A stretch of DNA of 64,000 nt from Crickella sp963642455 (GTDB taxonomy: Bacteria; Bacillota; Clostridia; Peptostreptococcales; Anaerovoracaceae): contig CAVIGM010000001.1 in assembly GCA_963642455.1 (NCBI GenBank), positions 10,202-74,201 on the forward strand, given 5' to 3'. Shown here in pieces: positions 1 through 11,945 of this stretch. The notes under the pieces are model-generated. The model saw only the letters and a list, made by a program, of their open reading frames with translations, was not told the origin of the DNA and did not search any database. The position numbers and the translations under genes were made by a program. Within the stretch, counting starts at the first letter, position 1. Every line of letters starts with the position of its first letter.

Positions 1-11
1 TGGTCATTCAT

Positions 12-494
12 TCAATCAATTAAATCCGCATATTCCGCATGTATGAAGTCCTTAAGCGTATCCGGATTAAGGCGAAGCGACAGTCCCCTTCTGCCGCCGG
101 AAACATATATCTGATCAAATAAGACAGCGGTCTCGTCAATATATGTCGGATAGAGCTTTTTCATGCCTATAGGTGAGCAGCCGCCCCTTATATAACCCGT
201 CAAATCAAAGATTTCCTTGACGTGAATCATCTCTATCTTCTTATTTCCTGAGCCAGCCGCAGCCTTCTTGAGATTGAGGCTTGCCCCTACCGGAATGACA
301 TAGACAAATAATTGCCCCTCATCCCCTCTTGCCACAAGGGTTTTGAACATCTCATCAAGGGAGCAACCTACCTGCTCAGCCGCATGCTCGCCGATATTAT
401 TTTCCTCGTCACATTCATATTCGACGAAGGAATAATCGATCTTTGCAGCGTCAAGCTGCCTCATCGCATTTGTTTTATTTACTTTCTTTGACAT
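12..494 (-). CDS. ybaK: YbaK/EbsC-type Cys-tRNA(Pro) deacylase
   Basis: This 160-residue protein matches the YbaK/EbsC family, which hydrolyses Cys mischarged on tRNA(Pro), a trans-editing role in the cytosol. Family features seen are an N-terminal helix with NAMRQLDA, the conserved VKTLV-like strand (here FKTLVARG), VYVIPVGASLNLKKAA, and a GYIRGGCSPIG loop followed by KKLYPTYIDE. The reading frame extends upstream to 527, but the Met at 494 gives the usual family length. The gene overlaps the end of the TVP38-type gene by 20 bases, suggesting translational coupling. It is the last gene of the long minus-strand series inside the window. Confidence 0.87.
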   Translation of the reverse strand: MSKKVNKTNAMRQLDAAKIDYSFVEYECDEENNIGEHAAEQVGCSLDEMFKTLVARGDEGQLFVYVIPVGASLNLKKAAAGSGNKKIEMIHVKEIFDLTGYIRGGCSPIGMKKLYPTYIDETAVLFDQIYVSGGRRGLSLRLNPDTLKDFIHAEYADLID

Positions 495-1185
495 GTTCCG
501 CCTCGATTCTGTCAAGCTTATCCGCAAGTTCCTTCCTCTTTATTATGCAAAACAGCAAAATTGCCGCCATTACAATACATACGATTGCGATGCCAAGATA
601 GTTCTTTTGCTTAAGAAAGTGGCCAAAGAAAAGGCTTCCGAGCATTCCAGGGCTTCGTCCGATAGTAGATAGTATAAGAAAAGGCAGAAGTTCCATTTCG
701 GAGATTCCCGCAACATAGGCTACAAGGTCCTTAGGTATTCCCGGAATGATATATATCAACAGGACGAGTAGATAGCCGCGGCCAGAATTGAGCTTCCTTC
801 GGTAATTTTCGACTTTGTCCTCTCCAAATAGAATGCTAACGGATTGTGCGCCAAGCAACTTCGCAATGAGAAAAGCTATGCATGCTCCGACAAAACCTCC
901 GAGTATAGACAAGAGATAGCCTCCCCATATCCCGAACAAATAGCTTGAAGCAAGCTGAATCGGCTGACCGGGGATGAAGCAGATTATAACCTGCACAGCC
1001 TGAAGCCCCGCGAGAATAAGAAATATCTCGGCTTTGTTCGAGTCAAGATTCTCAAGCTTATGCATAAGCCAATATTTGCTGAAAATAGTATCACCGCAAG
1101 TCAGATAGAGAATTACAGGAATTCCTATCAGGATGAAAGCTATTAACAATAATTTGCTGATCGCAAGAATTCGTTTTCTGTCCAT
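475..1185 (-). CDS. TVP38/TMEM64 (VTT/DedA-like) membrane protein
   Basis: This 236-residue integral membrane protein has about six hydrophobic segments, beginning with a signal-anchor-like segment near residues 9-28. The SNARE-associated/VTT signature is visible as FIPGQPIQLASSYLFG followed by a glycine-rich helix near residues 70-105. A second conserved loop reads PGIPKDLVAYVAGIS near residues 147-162. Relatives are proposed to act in envelope lipid trafficking or ion homeostasis, and the exact role here is unknown. It sits 9 bases after the YnbB-like gene and overlaps ybaK, so it is probably co-transcribed with both. Confidence 0.82.
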   Translation of the reverse strand: MDRKRILAISKLLLIAFILIGIPVILYLTCGDTIFSKYWLMHKLENLDSNKAEIFLILAGLQAVQVIICFIPGQPIQLASSYLFGIWGGYLLSILGGFVGACIAFLIAKLLGAQSVSILFGEDKVENYRRKLNSGRGYLLVLLIYIIPGIPKDLVAYVAGISEMELLPFLILSTIGRSPGMLGSLFFGHFLKQKNYLGIAIVCIVMAAILLFCIIKRKELADKLDRIEAEHVKESK

Positions 1186-1194
1186 CTTAAATCT

Positions 1195-2496
1195 TTAGAA
1201 TTCAATTATTCCCTTCTTATATAAGCTATCGAGGCTCTTGATTAGGCCATATTTGGCATGCTCATAGGTCAAGCCGCCTTGGAAATACGCGATATAAGGC
1301 TCTCTTAGAGGCGCATCGGCACTAAGCTCTATGGATGAGCCCTGCACGAAGGCCCCTGCCGCCATGATTACTTTGTCACTATATCCTGGCATATCCCAAG
1401 GTGTCGGCTCTACATAAGAATCTATAGGCGAAGCCGACTGAATCGCTTGACAGAAAGCAATTGTGGCATCTGGATTTCCGAACTTGATAGCCTGAATTAT
1501 GTCGCTTCTCTTTGTACCAACCTTAGGCATAACCTCATAACCTAATTTATGGAAAGCAAGTCCTGTAAGTGTTGCGACTTTGACGGCTGAATTTACGACC
1601 TTAGGTGCAAGAAAAAGTCCTTGAAGGACATGTCTGTTCTGCCCGTAGGTCAGGCCGCACTCTGCCCCGATTGCAGGGCAAGTGAGACGATACGAAATCT
1701 GCTCGATAAGCTCCTCTCTTCCTACAATATAGCCACCGGAAAGCGCAATTCCGCCACCTGGATTTTTTATCAAAGAGCCTGCCATAACATCAACTCCAAG
1801 CTCTGTAGGTTCAACAATATCGACAAATTCGCCGTAACAATTATCAAGCATAACGATTGCCGAAGGATTGACTTCATGCACGATTGCCGCAGCCTTTCTA
1901 ATGCTATCAAGAGAAATAGCAGGCCTGAAATCATAGCCAGTTGAGCGCTGCATTGCAACAACTCTGGTCTTATCGGAAATAGAAGCCTTAAGCGCAGCGA
2001 AATCTATATCGAGCTCTTGGCTCAGAGGAATCTCTTTATATGATATACCATAATCAATTATTGTCCCCTTGAATGTATCATCTGTCTTGTCTATGCCTAT
2101 TACATTCTGAAGCGTATCATAAGGCGTTCCGCTTGCCTCTATCAATTCATCGCCCGGCTTAAGAAGCCCGAGCAAGGTAGTCGCAATAGCATGCGTTCCG
2201 TTTACTATATTAGGTCTAACAAGAGCCGCCTCTGTATGGAAAACCGAGGCATATACTCTCTCAACTGCTGCCCTTCCAGCATCATCATAGCCGTAGCCTG
2301 TCGACCAATCGAAATGCGTTGCATTTATATGATTATCTTGAAAAGCCTTCAGAACTCTGAGCTGATTGATTGCGCAGATATCGTCTGCCTCGGCGAATTT
2401 GGCGCTCAGCTCTTTCTCAGCATTCTCAATAAATTCAATGACTTTGGAGTCAATTTGTAATTCTTCAATTAAATATTTGTTATATAAATTAGACAC
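1195..2496 (-). CDS. YnbB-like PLP enzyme (methionine gamma-lyase / aluminium-resistance family)
   Basis: This 433-residue fold-type I PLP enzyme belongs to the family annotated as aluminium resistance protein or methionine gamma-lyase family, typified by Bacillus YnbB. Supporting motifs are RPNIVNGTHAIAT near residues 94-106, DNCYGEF near 218-224 and the PLP-lysine loop SLIKNPGGG with the likely Schiff-base Lys at 244. The start is a GTG right after the recombinase stop, with a weak AAGGA upstream. In Bacillus ynbB also lies near miaA, so the mutS-mutL-miaA neighbourhood agrees. The true substrate is not established. Confidence 0.85.
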   Translation of the reverse strand: MSNLYNKYLIEELQIDSKVIEFIENAEKELSAKFAEADDICAINQLRVLKAFQDNHINATHFDWSTGYGYDDAGRAAVERVYASVFHTEAALVRPNIVNGTHAIATTLLGLLKPGDELIEASGTPYDTLQNVIGIDKTDDTFKGTIIDYGISYKEIPLSQELDIDFAALKASISDKTRVVAMQRSTGYDFRPAISLDSIRKAAAIVHEVNPSAIVMLDNCYGEFVDIVEPTELGVDVMAGSLIKNPGGGIALSGGYIVGREELIEQISYRLTCPAIGAECGLTYGQNRHVLQGLFLAPKVVNSAVKVATLTGLAFHKLGYEVMPKVGTKRSDIIQAIKFGNPDATIAFCQAIQSASPIDSYVEPTPWDMPGYSDKVIMAAGAFVQGSSIELSADAPLREPYIAYFQGGLTYEHAKYGLIKSLDSLYKKGIIEF

Positions 2497-3642
2497 TTAT
2501 TTGTCGTCCTTTCTTTCGAGTTCCCATTCCATGCCTTTAACAAGGTCGCGCTTAACATTCATCTTATGAGATGCATACAGCTGAGTTGTTGTAACCTGCT
2601 CATGGTCGAGCAAGGCCTGGACATCAAAGATTGAATTGCCCCTTCCAATCAAGCTTGTTGCAGCTGTGGCACGAAGCTTATGAGGGCTATATCCGCTCTT
2701 TCTTGAGGTATTTAGCGCAATAGATGTGTATTTCTTAACAAGATCTCTTATCGCTCTTTCGGTCATTCTTTTGCCTTGCAATGACAAGAACAAGGCATCC
2801 TCTGCGGCATCGTTTTCCGAAATAATATTCACTCTCTCGTTCTTCAAATAATCGTTAATTACCATCTCTACGGAGCGGTTGAGAGGCATGATGGACTCCT
2901 TGTCCCTTTTTCTATATATCTTGAACTCCCCTCTTGAGAAGTTAAACGAAGATACATTGAGCTGCTGCAATTCGGAAAGTCTCAGCCCGTAGGTTAGAAA
3001 AACAATGAGTATCGCCTTGTCACGGAGCTTGGTTTTCTCCCAATAGGACCTCTCGTGAGGAGTAAGGCCGCTGCCGTTTGTAACAGCATCGAGCATAATC
3101 ATAACCTCGTCGTCTTGCAAGGCCTTGATTTCCCTTTCTCCCGGCTTAGGCACTCTAATCGGGTCGAAGCCGTCAGTTATATTATTCTCGACTAAGCCGT
3201 CACGATACAGCTGCTTGAATAGCACGGATATGGATGATTTCTTTCTTGCGAGAGTCTTGTTGCTGTTCTCGTAAATGGTCACGGTCTCGCCGTTATCTAC
3301 GACATAATTTCTGGCATAGTCGATGAAGAGGTTAATATCTGCAGCCGTTACATTATTAAGCTCCTCGAGTTTTATCTTCTTAGGGACCTCAGCCTCGGTC
3401 AAATCCGTCTCTTTGATTAAATAGTTAAAGAAAAAAGTTACGTCATGTAGATAGGCAAGTCGCGTCTTCGGGAGTACGTTTCCCTTGAGATACGAGAAAT
3501 AAGAGCGCATGAAATTAGGAAGAGCGCTTTCGAGAGACTGACATTCGAGGAAAATCTTATTGTTCTTCTCGACGATATTGTCAGGCTTGTCGCTCTTATT
3601 ATGGCTTATGTATTCCTTGTTATCTATGGTCTTAGTTCCCAA
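2497..3642 (-). CDS. Tyrosine recombinase (XerC/XerD-like)
   Basis: This 381-residue protein has an N-terminal SAM-like core-binding domain (about residues 40-160) and a C-terminal catalytic domain. The full active-site set is present: Arg221 in TYGLRLSEL, a beta-strand Lys near 246, HKLR at 321-324, His347 in LLDHEQ, and nucleophile Tyr356 in TTQLYAS. It is longer than typical XerC/XerD (about 300 residues) because of a charged N-terminal extension of roughly 35 residues. The start is TTG with an AGGAGAGG ribosome site. Its position between miaA and the YnbB-like gene, with no phage or transposon genes nearby, fits a resident chromosomal recombinase (dimer resolution) better than a mobile-element integrase, but that is inference. 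Confidence 0.85.
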   Translation of the reverse strand: MGTKTIDNKEYISHNKSDKPDNIVEKNNKIFLECQSLESALPNFMRSYFSYLKGNVLPKTRLAYLHDVTFFFNYLIKETDLTEAEVPKKIKLEELNNVTAADINLFIDYARNYVVDNGETVTIYENSNKTLARKKSSISVLFKQLYRDGLVENNITDGFDPIRVPKPGEREIKALQDDEVMIMLDAVTNGSGLTPHERSYWEKTKLRDKAILIVFLTYGLRLSELQQLNVSSFNFSRGEFKIYRKRDKESIMPLNRSVEMVINDYLKNERVNIISENDAAEDALFLSLQGKRMTERAIRDLVKKYTSIALNTSRKSGYSPHKLRATAATSLIGRGNSIFDVQALLDHEQVTTTQLYASHKMNVKRDLVKGMEWELERKDDK

Positions 3643-3654
3643 AATCCTCTCCTC

Positions 3655-4575
3655 TTAGAGATAGGCTGCGACGATTTTCTTTAATACATCAACAGCTTGA
3701 TCCCCTTCTTCGATGTCAATCCACTTGCAATCATCGTATCTCTTAAGCCATGTAATCTGGCGCTTAGCAAGGTGTCTTGAATCCTTCTTAATCTCCTCGA
3801 CAGCTTCTTCAAGCGTACATTCGCCGTTATAATAATCCACAAGTTCCTTATAGCCGATGCTTCTCATTGACGGATTCTCAAGAGTATAGCCCTTGTCCAT
3901 AAGCTGCTTAACTTCTTCGCAAAGGCCTTTTCTAATAAGCATATCAACTCTTCTGTTGATTCTGTCATACAGGCGCTCCCTGTCCATATTCAGCGCAATA
4001 AAGATGAATGTATAATCGGTATTTGGCTTGCAAGCCTTAAGATCCTTGATTCCATCACCAAGCTCGAAGGCCTCAATTGCACGAATAACCTTGCGAAGAT
4101 TGTTAGGATGAATGCGCTCTGCGGATTCTGGATCGAGGCCCGAAAGATAGGAATGCATATATTCATTGCCCATTTTCTCTGCCATTTGCTCGAGCTCTTT
4201 GCGCCTTGTACCATCGTCAATATTTCCAGCAAAGTCCATATCGTACATGATTGAATTAAGGTAAAGGCCTGTTCCTCCGACAACAATCGGTGTCTTTCCC
4301 CTTTTCAAAATATCGTTGATGGTCGCTGTTGCAAGCTTCTTATATGTTGCTACTGTCATATTGTAGTCAGGGTCCACAAGGCTGAATAGATGATGTGGAA
4401 CAGCCGCCATTTCCTCGGCACTTGGCTTCGCGCTTCCGATGTCTAAGGATTTATAGAGCTGCACTGAATCGCAATTAACGATTTCTCCATTTACAAGCTT
4501 GGCAAGTTCGATAGCGATTGCTGTCTTGCCGACCGCGGTAGGTCCCGAAATGATATATACTGAATTCTTCTCCAT
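3655..4575 (-). CDS. miaA: tRNA dimethylallyltransferase
   Basis: MiaA transfers a dimethylallyl group from DMAPP to N6 of adenosine-37 in tRNAs that read UNN codons. The 306-residue protein has the P-loop GPTAVGKT at 11-18, the DSVQLYKSLDIGSAKP signature near 36-51 and the VVGGTGLYLNS loop near 98-108. Length is normal. It lies 89 bases after mutL, as in many Bacillota and Proteobacteria where mutL-miaA is conserved. The DMAPP it uses would come from the isoprenoid pathway fed by dxs further up the same strand. Confidence 0.95.
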   Translation of the reverse strand: MEKNSVYIISGPTAVGKTAIAIELAKLVNGEIVNCDSVQLYKSLDIGSAKPSAEEMAAVPHHLFSLVDPDYNMTVATYKKLATATINDILKRGKTPIVVGGTGLYLNSIMYDMDFAGNIDDGTRRKELEQMAEKMGNEYMHSYLSGLDPESAERIHPNNLRKVIRAIEAFELGDGIKDLKACKPNTDYTFIFIALNMDRERLYDRINRRVDMLIRKGLCEEVKQLMDKGYTLENPSMRSIGYKELVDYYNGECTLEEAVEEIKKDSRHLAKRQITWLKRYDDCKWIDIEEGDQAVDVLKKIVAAYL

Positions 4576-4664
4576 GATTACCTCTTTATTCTTTATTTGA
4601 TTGCTTCCTTAATCATTAACTTTGTCTTGAATATTGAATTTAATTCTGATTCTTTCAAGAATTA

Positions 4665-6567
4665 TTATTTGCGCTTGAAGCTTCTTTCAAGCTCGTACTT
4701 AGATATTTTTATAAAAGTAGGTCTGCCGTGAGGACAGCTGTAAGGGTTCTCGCAGGCCGCCAAATTCCTCAGAAGGCTTCTGATTTCGAGTGTCGATAGC
4801 TTCTCGTTTGCCTTGACGGCAGCCTTGCATGACTTAGTAATAAGCTTGTCTATCACGAGCCTGTTATATTTGATATCTCCCAATGAGTTAATGAATTCGT
4901 TGGCAAAGTCATGCGCCTCGCCCAAATCCATGAATTGCGGAATTTCCTTGATTATAAAGCTCCCGCTTCCGAAATCCTCAATCAGATATCCCATATCATT
5001 GAGAGCCGCAAGCCATTCCCTATCCTGATTATATACGTCCTGACTTGTCTCAATTATGATAGGTTTGAGAATAGTCTGTGAGTTATGATTGCCATTATGA
5101 TATGCGCCTGTCAGCTTCTCATAGAAAATCCTCTCGTGGGCGGCATGCTGGTCTATCACATAGAGCGCGTCTGCTCTCTGAGTGATTATATAGGCGTTGA
5201 ATATATATCCTACGATGTCAAGCTCCGCAATATCCTGTATCGACATTTGATTATTGTTACGGTCTTGAACTTGTCCTTGATATTGAACTTGGTCTTGAAC
5301 TTGACTTTGACTTTGATCTGGACAAGGGTTTGAATTTCGAGCCGAAATTGAATTTGAATATGGATTCAAGGACTTCACATCTTCGGTTGGAAGCCCTTCA
5401 TTTGAACTTCTTGCGTTTGAGCTTATATCGTTTGAAGCTCTGTCGTTTGAGGCTCTATCATCTGAAACTCTATCATCTGAAGGCCTTTCGATTGAGCTAA
5501 GAAATGCCTTGATGTCTAATTGGGTATCCGCTTGCTTTTCGGCAAATGAATTTCCCGAATTAGTTCCCGAATTAGAATTTAATTTGTATTCAGCCTCTGG
5601 AATTGAAGTTTCAAGCTTCATAGCATCCGAAATAGCAGAGCTTATCATATCAATTACGGCTTGCTGATTAAGAAATTTAATTTCTTTCTTCCCGGGATGT
5701 ATATTTACATCGATTGTTTCCGGATCCAAGTCTATGAAGAGGACAGCCACAGGATAGCCCGAGAAAATTCTATTTCCATACCCCTCTTCTATGCCCTTTT
5801 CGATAAGCTTGCTGTCAACAATACGCCCATTAACATAGAACAGCTGCCCTTTTCTATTAGTAAGCGTATTATTCGGATTTGAAATATAGCCTCTTATATT
5901 ATCGCCTTGAATCGGAAGAAGATTACGAAATTCCCTGCCAGGATATATCATCGAAATCGTGCTTGCGCAATCTCCGTTTCCAGATGTATTTAATATAGTC
6001 TGCCTGTTATTTATCAGCATGAAGCGAATATTTGAATAATATATCGCAAGCTTTTGCACTATGTCGATAATGGCCGATGCTTCTCTTGCGTCGCTTTGCA
6101 TGAATTTGCGCCTTGCAGGAGTATTATAGAAAACATCTTCTATTACTATGCTTGTTCCTACGTTCGCCCCGACAAATTCAGACGAAATCTTTTTCCCTCC
6201 GTGCATATCCATGCGAAGGCCCTTGTTGCTATCGGGAGTTCTTGTGATTATGGTAAGACGAGAAATCGCGCTAATGCTTGCAAGAGCCTCACCTCTGAAC
6301 CCGAGCGTATGTATATTGTCAAGGTCAGAAAGCGTGCTTATCTTGCCTGTGGCATGCCTTAGGAAAGCCGTTTCGACCTCATCTTGTGGTATTCCGCAGC
6401 CATTATCCGTTATTCTTATATATGATTTGCCGCCGTTTCGTATTTCGATAATTATGGAATCGGAGCCTGCGTCAATCGAGTTCTCTATAAGCTCTTTGAC
6501 TATTGAAGCCGGCCTTTCAATCACCTCGCCCGCTGCGATTTTGTCCGCGACAAAGCTATCTAATACC

Positions 6568-6575
<8 letters not shown>
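4665..6575 (-). CDS. mutL: DNA mismatch repair protein MutL (endonuclease type)
   Basis: The N-terminal GHKL ATPase domain shows ENSIDAG near 31-37, DNGCGIP and GFRGEALASI. The C-terminal domain carries the endonuclease metal motif DQHAAHERIFYE near residue 475 and the CPHGRP zinc-linked motif near 614, so this is a nicking MutL as in bacteria lacking MutH. I chose the ATG at 6575, which has a GGAG site 7 bases upstream and overlaps the mutS stop by 8 bases; an in-frame ATG at 6587 is less likely. The linker between the domains holds six pentapeptide repeats followed by a Gln-rich stretch of alternating Gln residues. Confidence 0.95.
5401..5490 (-). repeat. Six in-frame 15-bp tandem repeats in the mutL linker
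   Basis: Six consecutive 15-base units encode the pentapeptides RPSDD, RVSDD, RASND, RASND, ISSNA and RSSNE between the ATPase and endonuclease domains of MutL. Because the unit is a multiple of three, copy-number changes would alter linker length without a frameshift. A short Gln-X repeat region follows at about 5265-5335. Confidence 0.9.
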
Positions 6576-9237
<2,662 letters not shown>

Positions 9238-9259
9238 TATTTCCTCCGATTTCTCCGGT

Positions 9260-9302
9260 AATTGTTCTCAATTTGTTCTAAATTTATTCTAAATTTATTC
9301 AT
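9260..9302. repeat. 11-bp tandem repeat between tlyA and mutS
   Basis: About four imperfect copies of an AT-rich unit (AATTTATTCTA and variants, one 10 bases long) fill the tlyA-mutS gap and cover the tlyA stop codon. The mutS ribosome site lies outside the array. Confidence 0.75.
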
Positions 9303-10107
9303 CTAAAGTTGTATGTGATAATTCGACGATCGTCTCTGGCTCTATGCAAGATAGCGAATCGTCATAATTTGTATTCTCATAAGGTGTGAGGCACAGCAGA
9401 TATTCGATATTGCCCTTTGTGCCCTTTACAGGAGAATACGTAAGGCCTATAGCTCGCAAGCCGTTCTCCTCGGCATAGGAGATAACTTTTCTTATTACTT
9501 CTACATGAACTTTATCGTCCTTAACGATGCCCTTCTTTCCGACCTGCTCCCTTCCTGCTTCAAATTGCGGCTTCACAAGGCAGAGAATCTTGCCGTTTTC
9601 CTTAAGAATCTTGGCGGCAACAGGCAGCATGTGCTTAACAGATATGAAAGAAACATCAATGGAGATTAAGTCGATAGGCTCTTCGATGAGATTGGTATCG
9701 AGGTATCTTATATTGGTCTTCTCCATATTGACAACTCGAGAATCCGTTCGAAGCTTATAATCAAGCTGACCATATCCGACATCTATGGCGTACACCTTAA
9801 CAGCGCCATTCTGAAGCATGCAGTCTGTAAAACCGCCTGTAGATGCACCCATATCCACGCATACCGCGTCCTTGCAATCTATATCGAATTCGCTTATCGC
9901 CTTCTCGAGCTTAAGGCCGCCTCTGCTGACATAAGGACAGAGAGTTTCTTTAAGTGTGAATTCTTGGTCTATGTCAAAAGTACGGCCAGGCTTGTCCTCA
10001 AGTCTGCCATCAACCATAACGAGCCCCGCCATAATGGTTCTCTTAGCCTTATCGCGAGACTCACATAAGCCCTTATTAACAAGTATTACATCAAGCCTTT
10101 CTTTCAA
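9295..10107 (-). CDS. tlyA: TlyA-family rRNA 2'-O-methyltransferase (S4 + FtsJ-like domains)
   Basis: The protein has an N-terminal S4 RNA-binding domain (ERLDVILVNKGLCESRDKAK) and an FtsJ-like methyltransferase domain with the SAM motif VDMGASTGGFTDCML. TlyA proteins methylate ribose in 16S and 23S rRNA; hemolysin is an older name. The frame is open to 10152, but the S4 domain starts at KERLDV, so I place the start at TTG 10107. That gives 270 residues, the usual length, and a 17-base overlap with dxs. An AAGGAG lies 12 bases upstream. In many Clostridia tlyA follows dxs, as here. Confidence 0.88.
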   Translation of the reverse strand: MKERLDVILVNKGLCESRDKAKRTIMAGLVMVDGRLEDKPGRTFDIDQEFTLKETLCPYVSRGGLKLEKAISEFDIDCKDAVCVDMGASTGGFTDCMLQNGAVKVYAIDVGYGQLDYKLRTDSRVVNMEKTNIRYLDTNLIEEPIDLISIDVSFISVKHMLPVAAKILKENGKILCLVKPQFEAGREQVGKKGIVKDDKVHVEVIRKVISYAEENGLRAIGLTYSPVKGTKGNIEYLLCLTPYENTNYDDSLSCIEPETIVELSHTTLDE

Positions 10108-11941
10108 GCTTATCAAGCACTCCTTTCGAGATAGTCTCGGCATCAAGGCCACATTCTTTTCTTAATTGTGTGATATTTCCATGCTCTATGAAAGCATCAG
10201 GAATTCCATAGGACAGAAGCTGCTTATCTTGATTACAGAAGAAGGCCTTGCAGGCTTGGCCGAAGCCTCCGATGATTGAATTATCTTCAATTGTTACGAT
10301 GAGCCTTGCTTCAATATCCTTGAGCTTATCGTCAAATGGCTTAACATGATTGATATTATAAATGCCAACATCGAAGCCCTCTGATCTAAGCATATCGGCT
10401 ACTTCAAGTCCCGTATCGAGCATATTTCCGACAGCAAGAATACATACATCTTGGCCCTCGGATAGACAAATATTCTCACCCTTGAAGTCCTTGATTCTAA
10501 GATGCTTAGCCTCTGCAGAGCCGCGAGGATACCTGATTGCAACAGGTCCGTCAAGCTCATTTACGGCATATTCGAGCATTTGCTCAAGTTGAGTTCCGTC
10601 AGCTGGACAGAGTATAGTCATATTAGGCATCATGGAAAGGTAAGATAAATCAAATTGTCCGTGATGCGTCTGTCCGTCGGCTCCGACAAGGCCCGCTCTG
10701 TCTATGCAGAAGACAACATGAAGATTCTGCAGGCAGACATCCTCTATCATCATATCGAAGGCTCTTTGAAGGAAGCTCGAATATATTGCAACGCAAGGAA
10801 TATAGCCGTTCTTTGCAAGTCCTGCCGCAAAGACGACAGCATGCTCTTCCGCTATGCCGACATCGAAATATCTGTCTTTGTAATTCTCCCAGAATTTGCC
10901 AAGACCCGTCGCCGTTCCCATAGCAGCTGCAATGGCAACAACAGAATCGTTTCTTGAAGCAAGCTCGCAGATTTTATTCCCGAATACTTCAGAATATGTC
11001 AGTGTATTGCTTGACGATAACAAATTACCGTCTGCTACATTGAAAGGTGCAACACCGTGGAATTTCCTTGGATATTTCTCGGCGAATTCATAACCCTTGC
11101 CCTTCGTTGTAATGACATGAAGAAGCGTTGGCCCTTCGATATTATTCGTAGCCTTTAATACATTGCAGAGCTCTTCTATGTTATATCCGTCAACTGGCCC
11201 GAAATATTTGATTCCGAGGTTCTCAACGAAGGACATCTCCTCGTCGATTACGGTGCTCTTCACCATATTCTTGGCATCTTTCATAAATGAACCGATGGCA
11301 GGAACGTTTCTTACAGCGGATTTAACAGAGCCCTTGGTCTTAATATAATTCTCGCTTGTTCTAAGCTTAGTAAGGTAGCTCGAAAGGCCTCCGACATTAT
11401 GAGAAATTGACATACCGTTGTCGTTAAGAATGATTCTGACCTTGCTCTTAGATGAGCCGATATTGTTCAAGGCCTCATAAGCAAGGCCGCCTGTCATTGC
11501 TCCATCACCTATCACAGCAACTACAGCATAATCCTCGCCAGATAAATCCCTTGCAGCAGCCATACCAAGTGCCGCACTCAAGGATGTGCTTGAATGCCCT
11601 GTTTCATATACATCATGCTCGCTTTCTGCTGTCTTAGGAAAACCGCTTAGCCCCTTAAATTGCCTTAGTGTATCGAAGTCCTTCGCCCTGCCGGTCAGGA
11701 GCTTATGAACATAAGCCTGATGTCCGACATCGAATATCAGCTTGTCCTTAGGGCTATCGAAGCTGCGATGAAGAGCAATTGTAAGCTCGACAATTCCAAG
11801 ATTAGAAGCAAGATGACCACCTGTCTTAGAGACCTTATTTACAAGGAATTCTCTAATATCCGAGGATAAGTCCTCAAGCTCCTCATAGCTTGCATTCTTA
11901 ACGATATTCAATAGATCCGCATTCTCGATATCGTATTTCAT
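10091..11941 (-). CDS. dxs: 1-deoxy-D-xylulose-5-phosphate synthase
   Basis: Dxs condenses pyruvate with glyceraldehyde-3-phosphate in a thiamine-diphosphate-dependent step, the entry to the MEP isoprenoid pathway. The 616-residue protein shows the TPP motif GDGAMTGGLAYEALNN near 150, FDVGHQAYVHKLLTGR near 69, and AEEHAVVFAAGLA with the catalytic Glu near 370. The C-terminal transketolase domain ends with a normal IIGGFGQA segment. It follows ispA by only 4 bases, so MEP entry and prenyl-chain synthesis are in one transcription unit. thiN, which makes the cofactor TPP, lies 44 kb away in the window. Confidence 0.97.
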   Translation of the reverse strand: MKYDIENADLLNIVKNASYEELEDLSSDIREFLVNKVSKTGGHLASNLGIVELTIALHRSFDSPKDKLIFDVGHQAYVHKLLTGRAKDFDTLRQFKGLSGFPKTAESEHDVYETGHSSTSLSAALGMAAARDLSGEDYAVVAVIGDGAMTGGLAYEALNNIGSSKSKVRIILNDNGMSISHNVGGLSSYLTKLRTSENYIKTKGSVKSAVRNVPAIGSFMKDAKNMVKSTVIDEEMSFVENLGIKYFGPVDGYNIEELCNVLKATNNIEGPTLLHVITTKGKGYEFAEKYPRKFHGVAPFNVADGNLLSSSNTLTYSEVFGNKICELASRNDSVVAIAAAMGTATGLGKFWENYKDRYFDVGIAEEHAVVFAAGLAKNGYIPCVAIYSSFLQRAFDMMIEDVCLQNLHVVFCIDRAGLVGADGQTHHGQFDLSYLSMMPNMTILCPADGTQLEQMLEYAVNELDGPVAIRYPRGSAEAKHLRIKDFKGENICLSEGQDVCILAVGNMLDTGLEVADMLRSEGFDVGIYNINHVKPFDDKLKDIEARLIVTIEDNSIIGGFGQACKAFFCNQDKQLLSYGIPDAFIEHGNITQLRKECGLDAETISKGVLDKLERKA

Positions 11942-11945
11942 AAGC

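Noticed and set aside
2497..3642. Prophage or integrative element around the tyrosine recombinase
   Set aside because: Both neighbours are conserved chromosomal genes packed within 12 bases, and no phage, relaxase or attachment repeat is seen.
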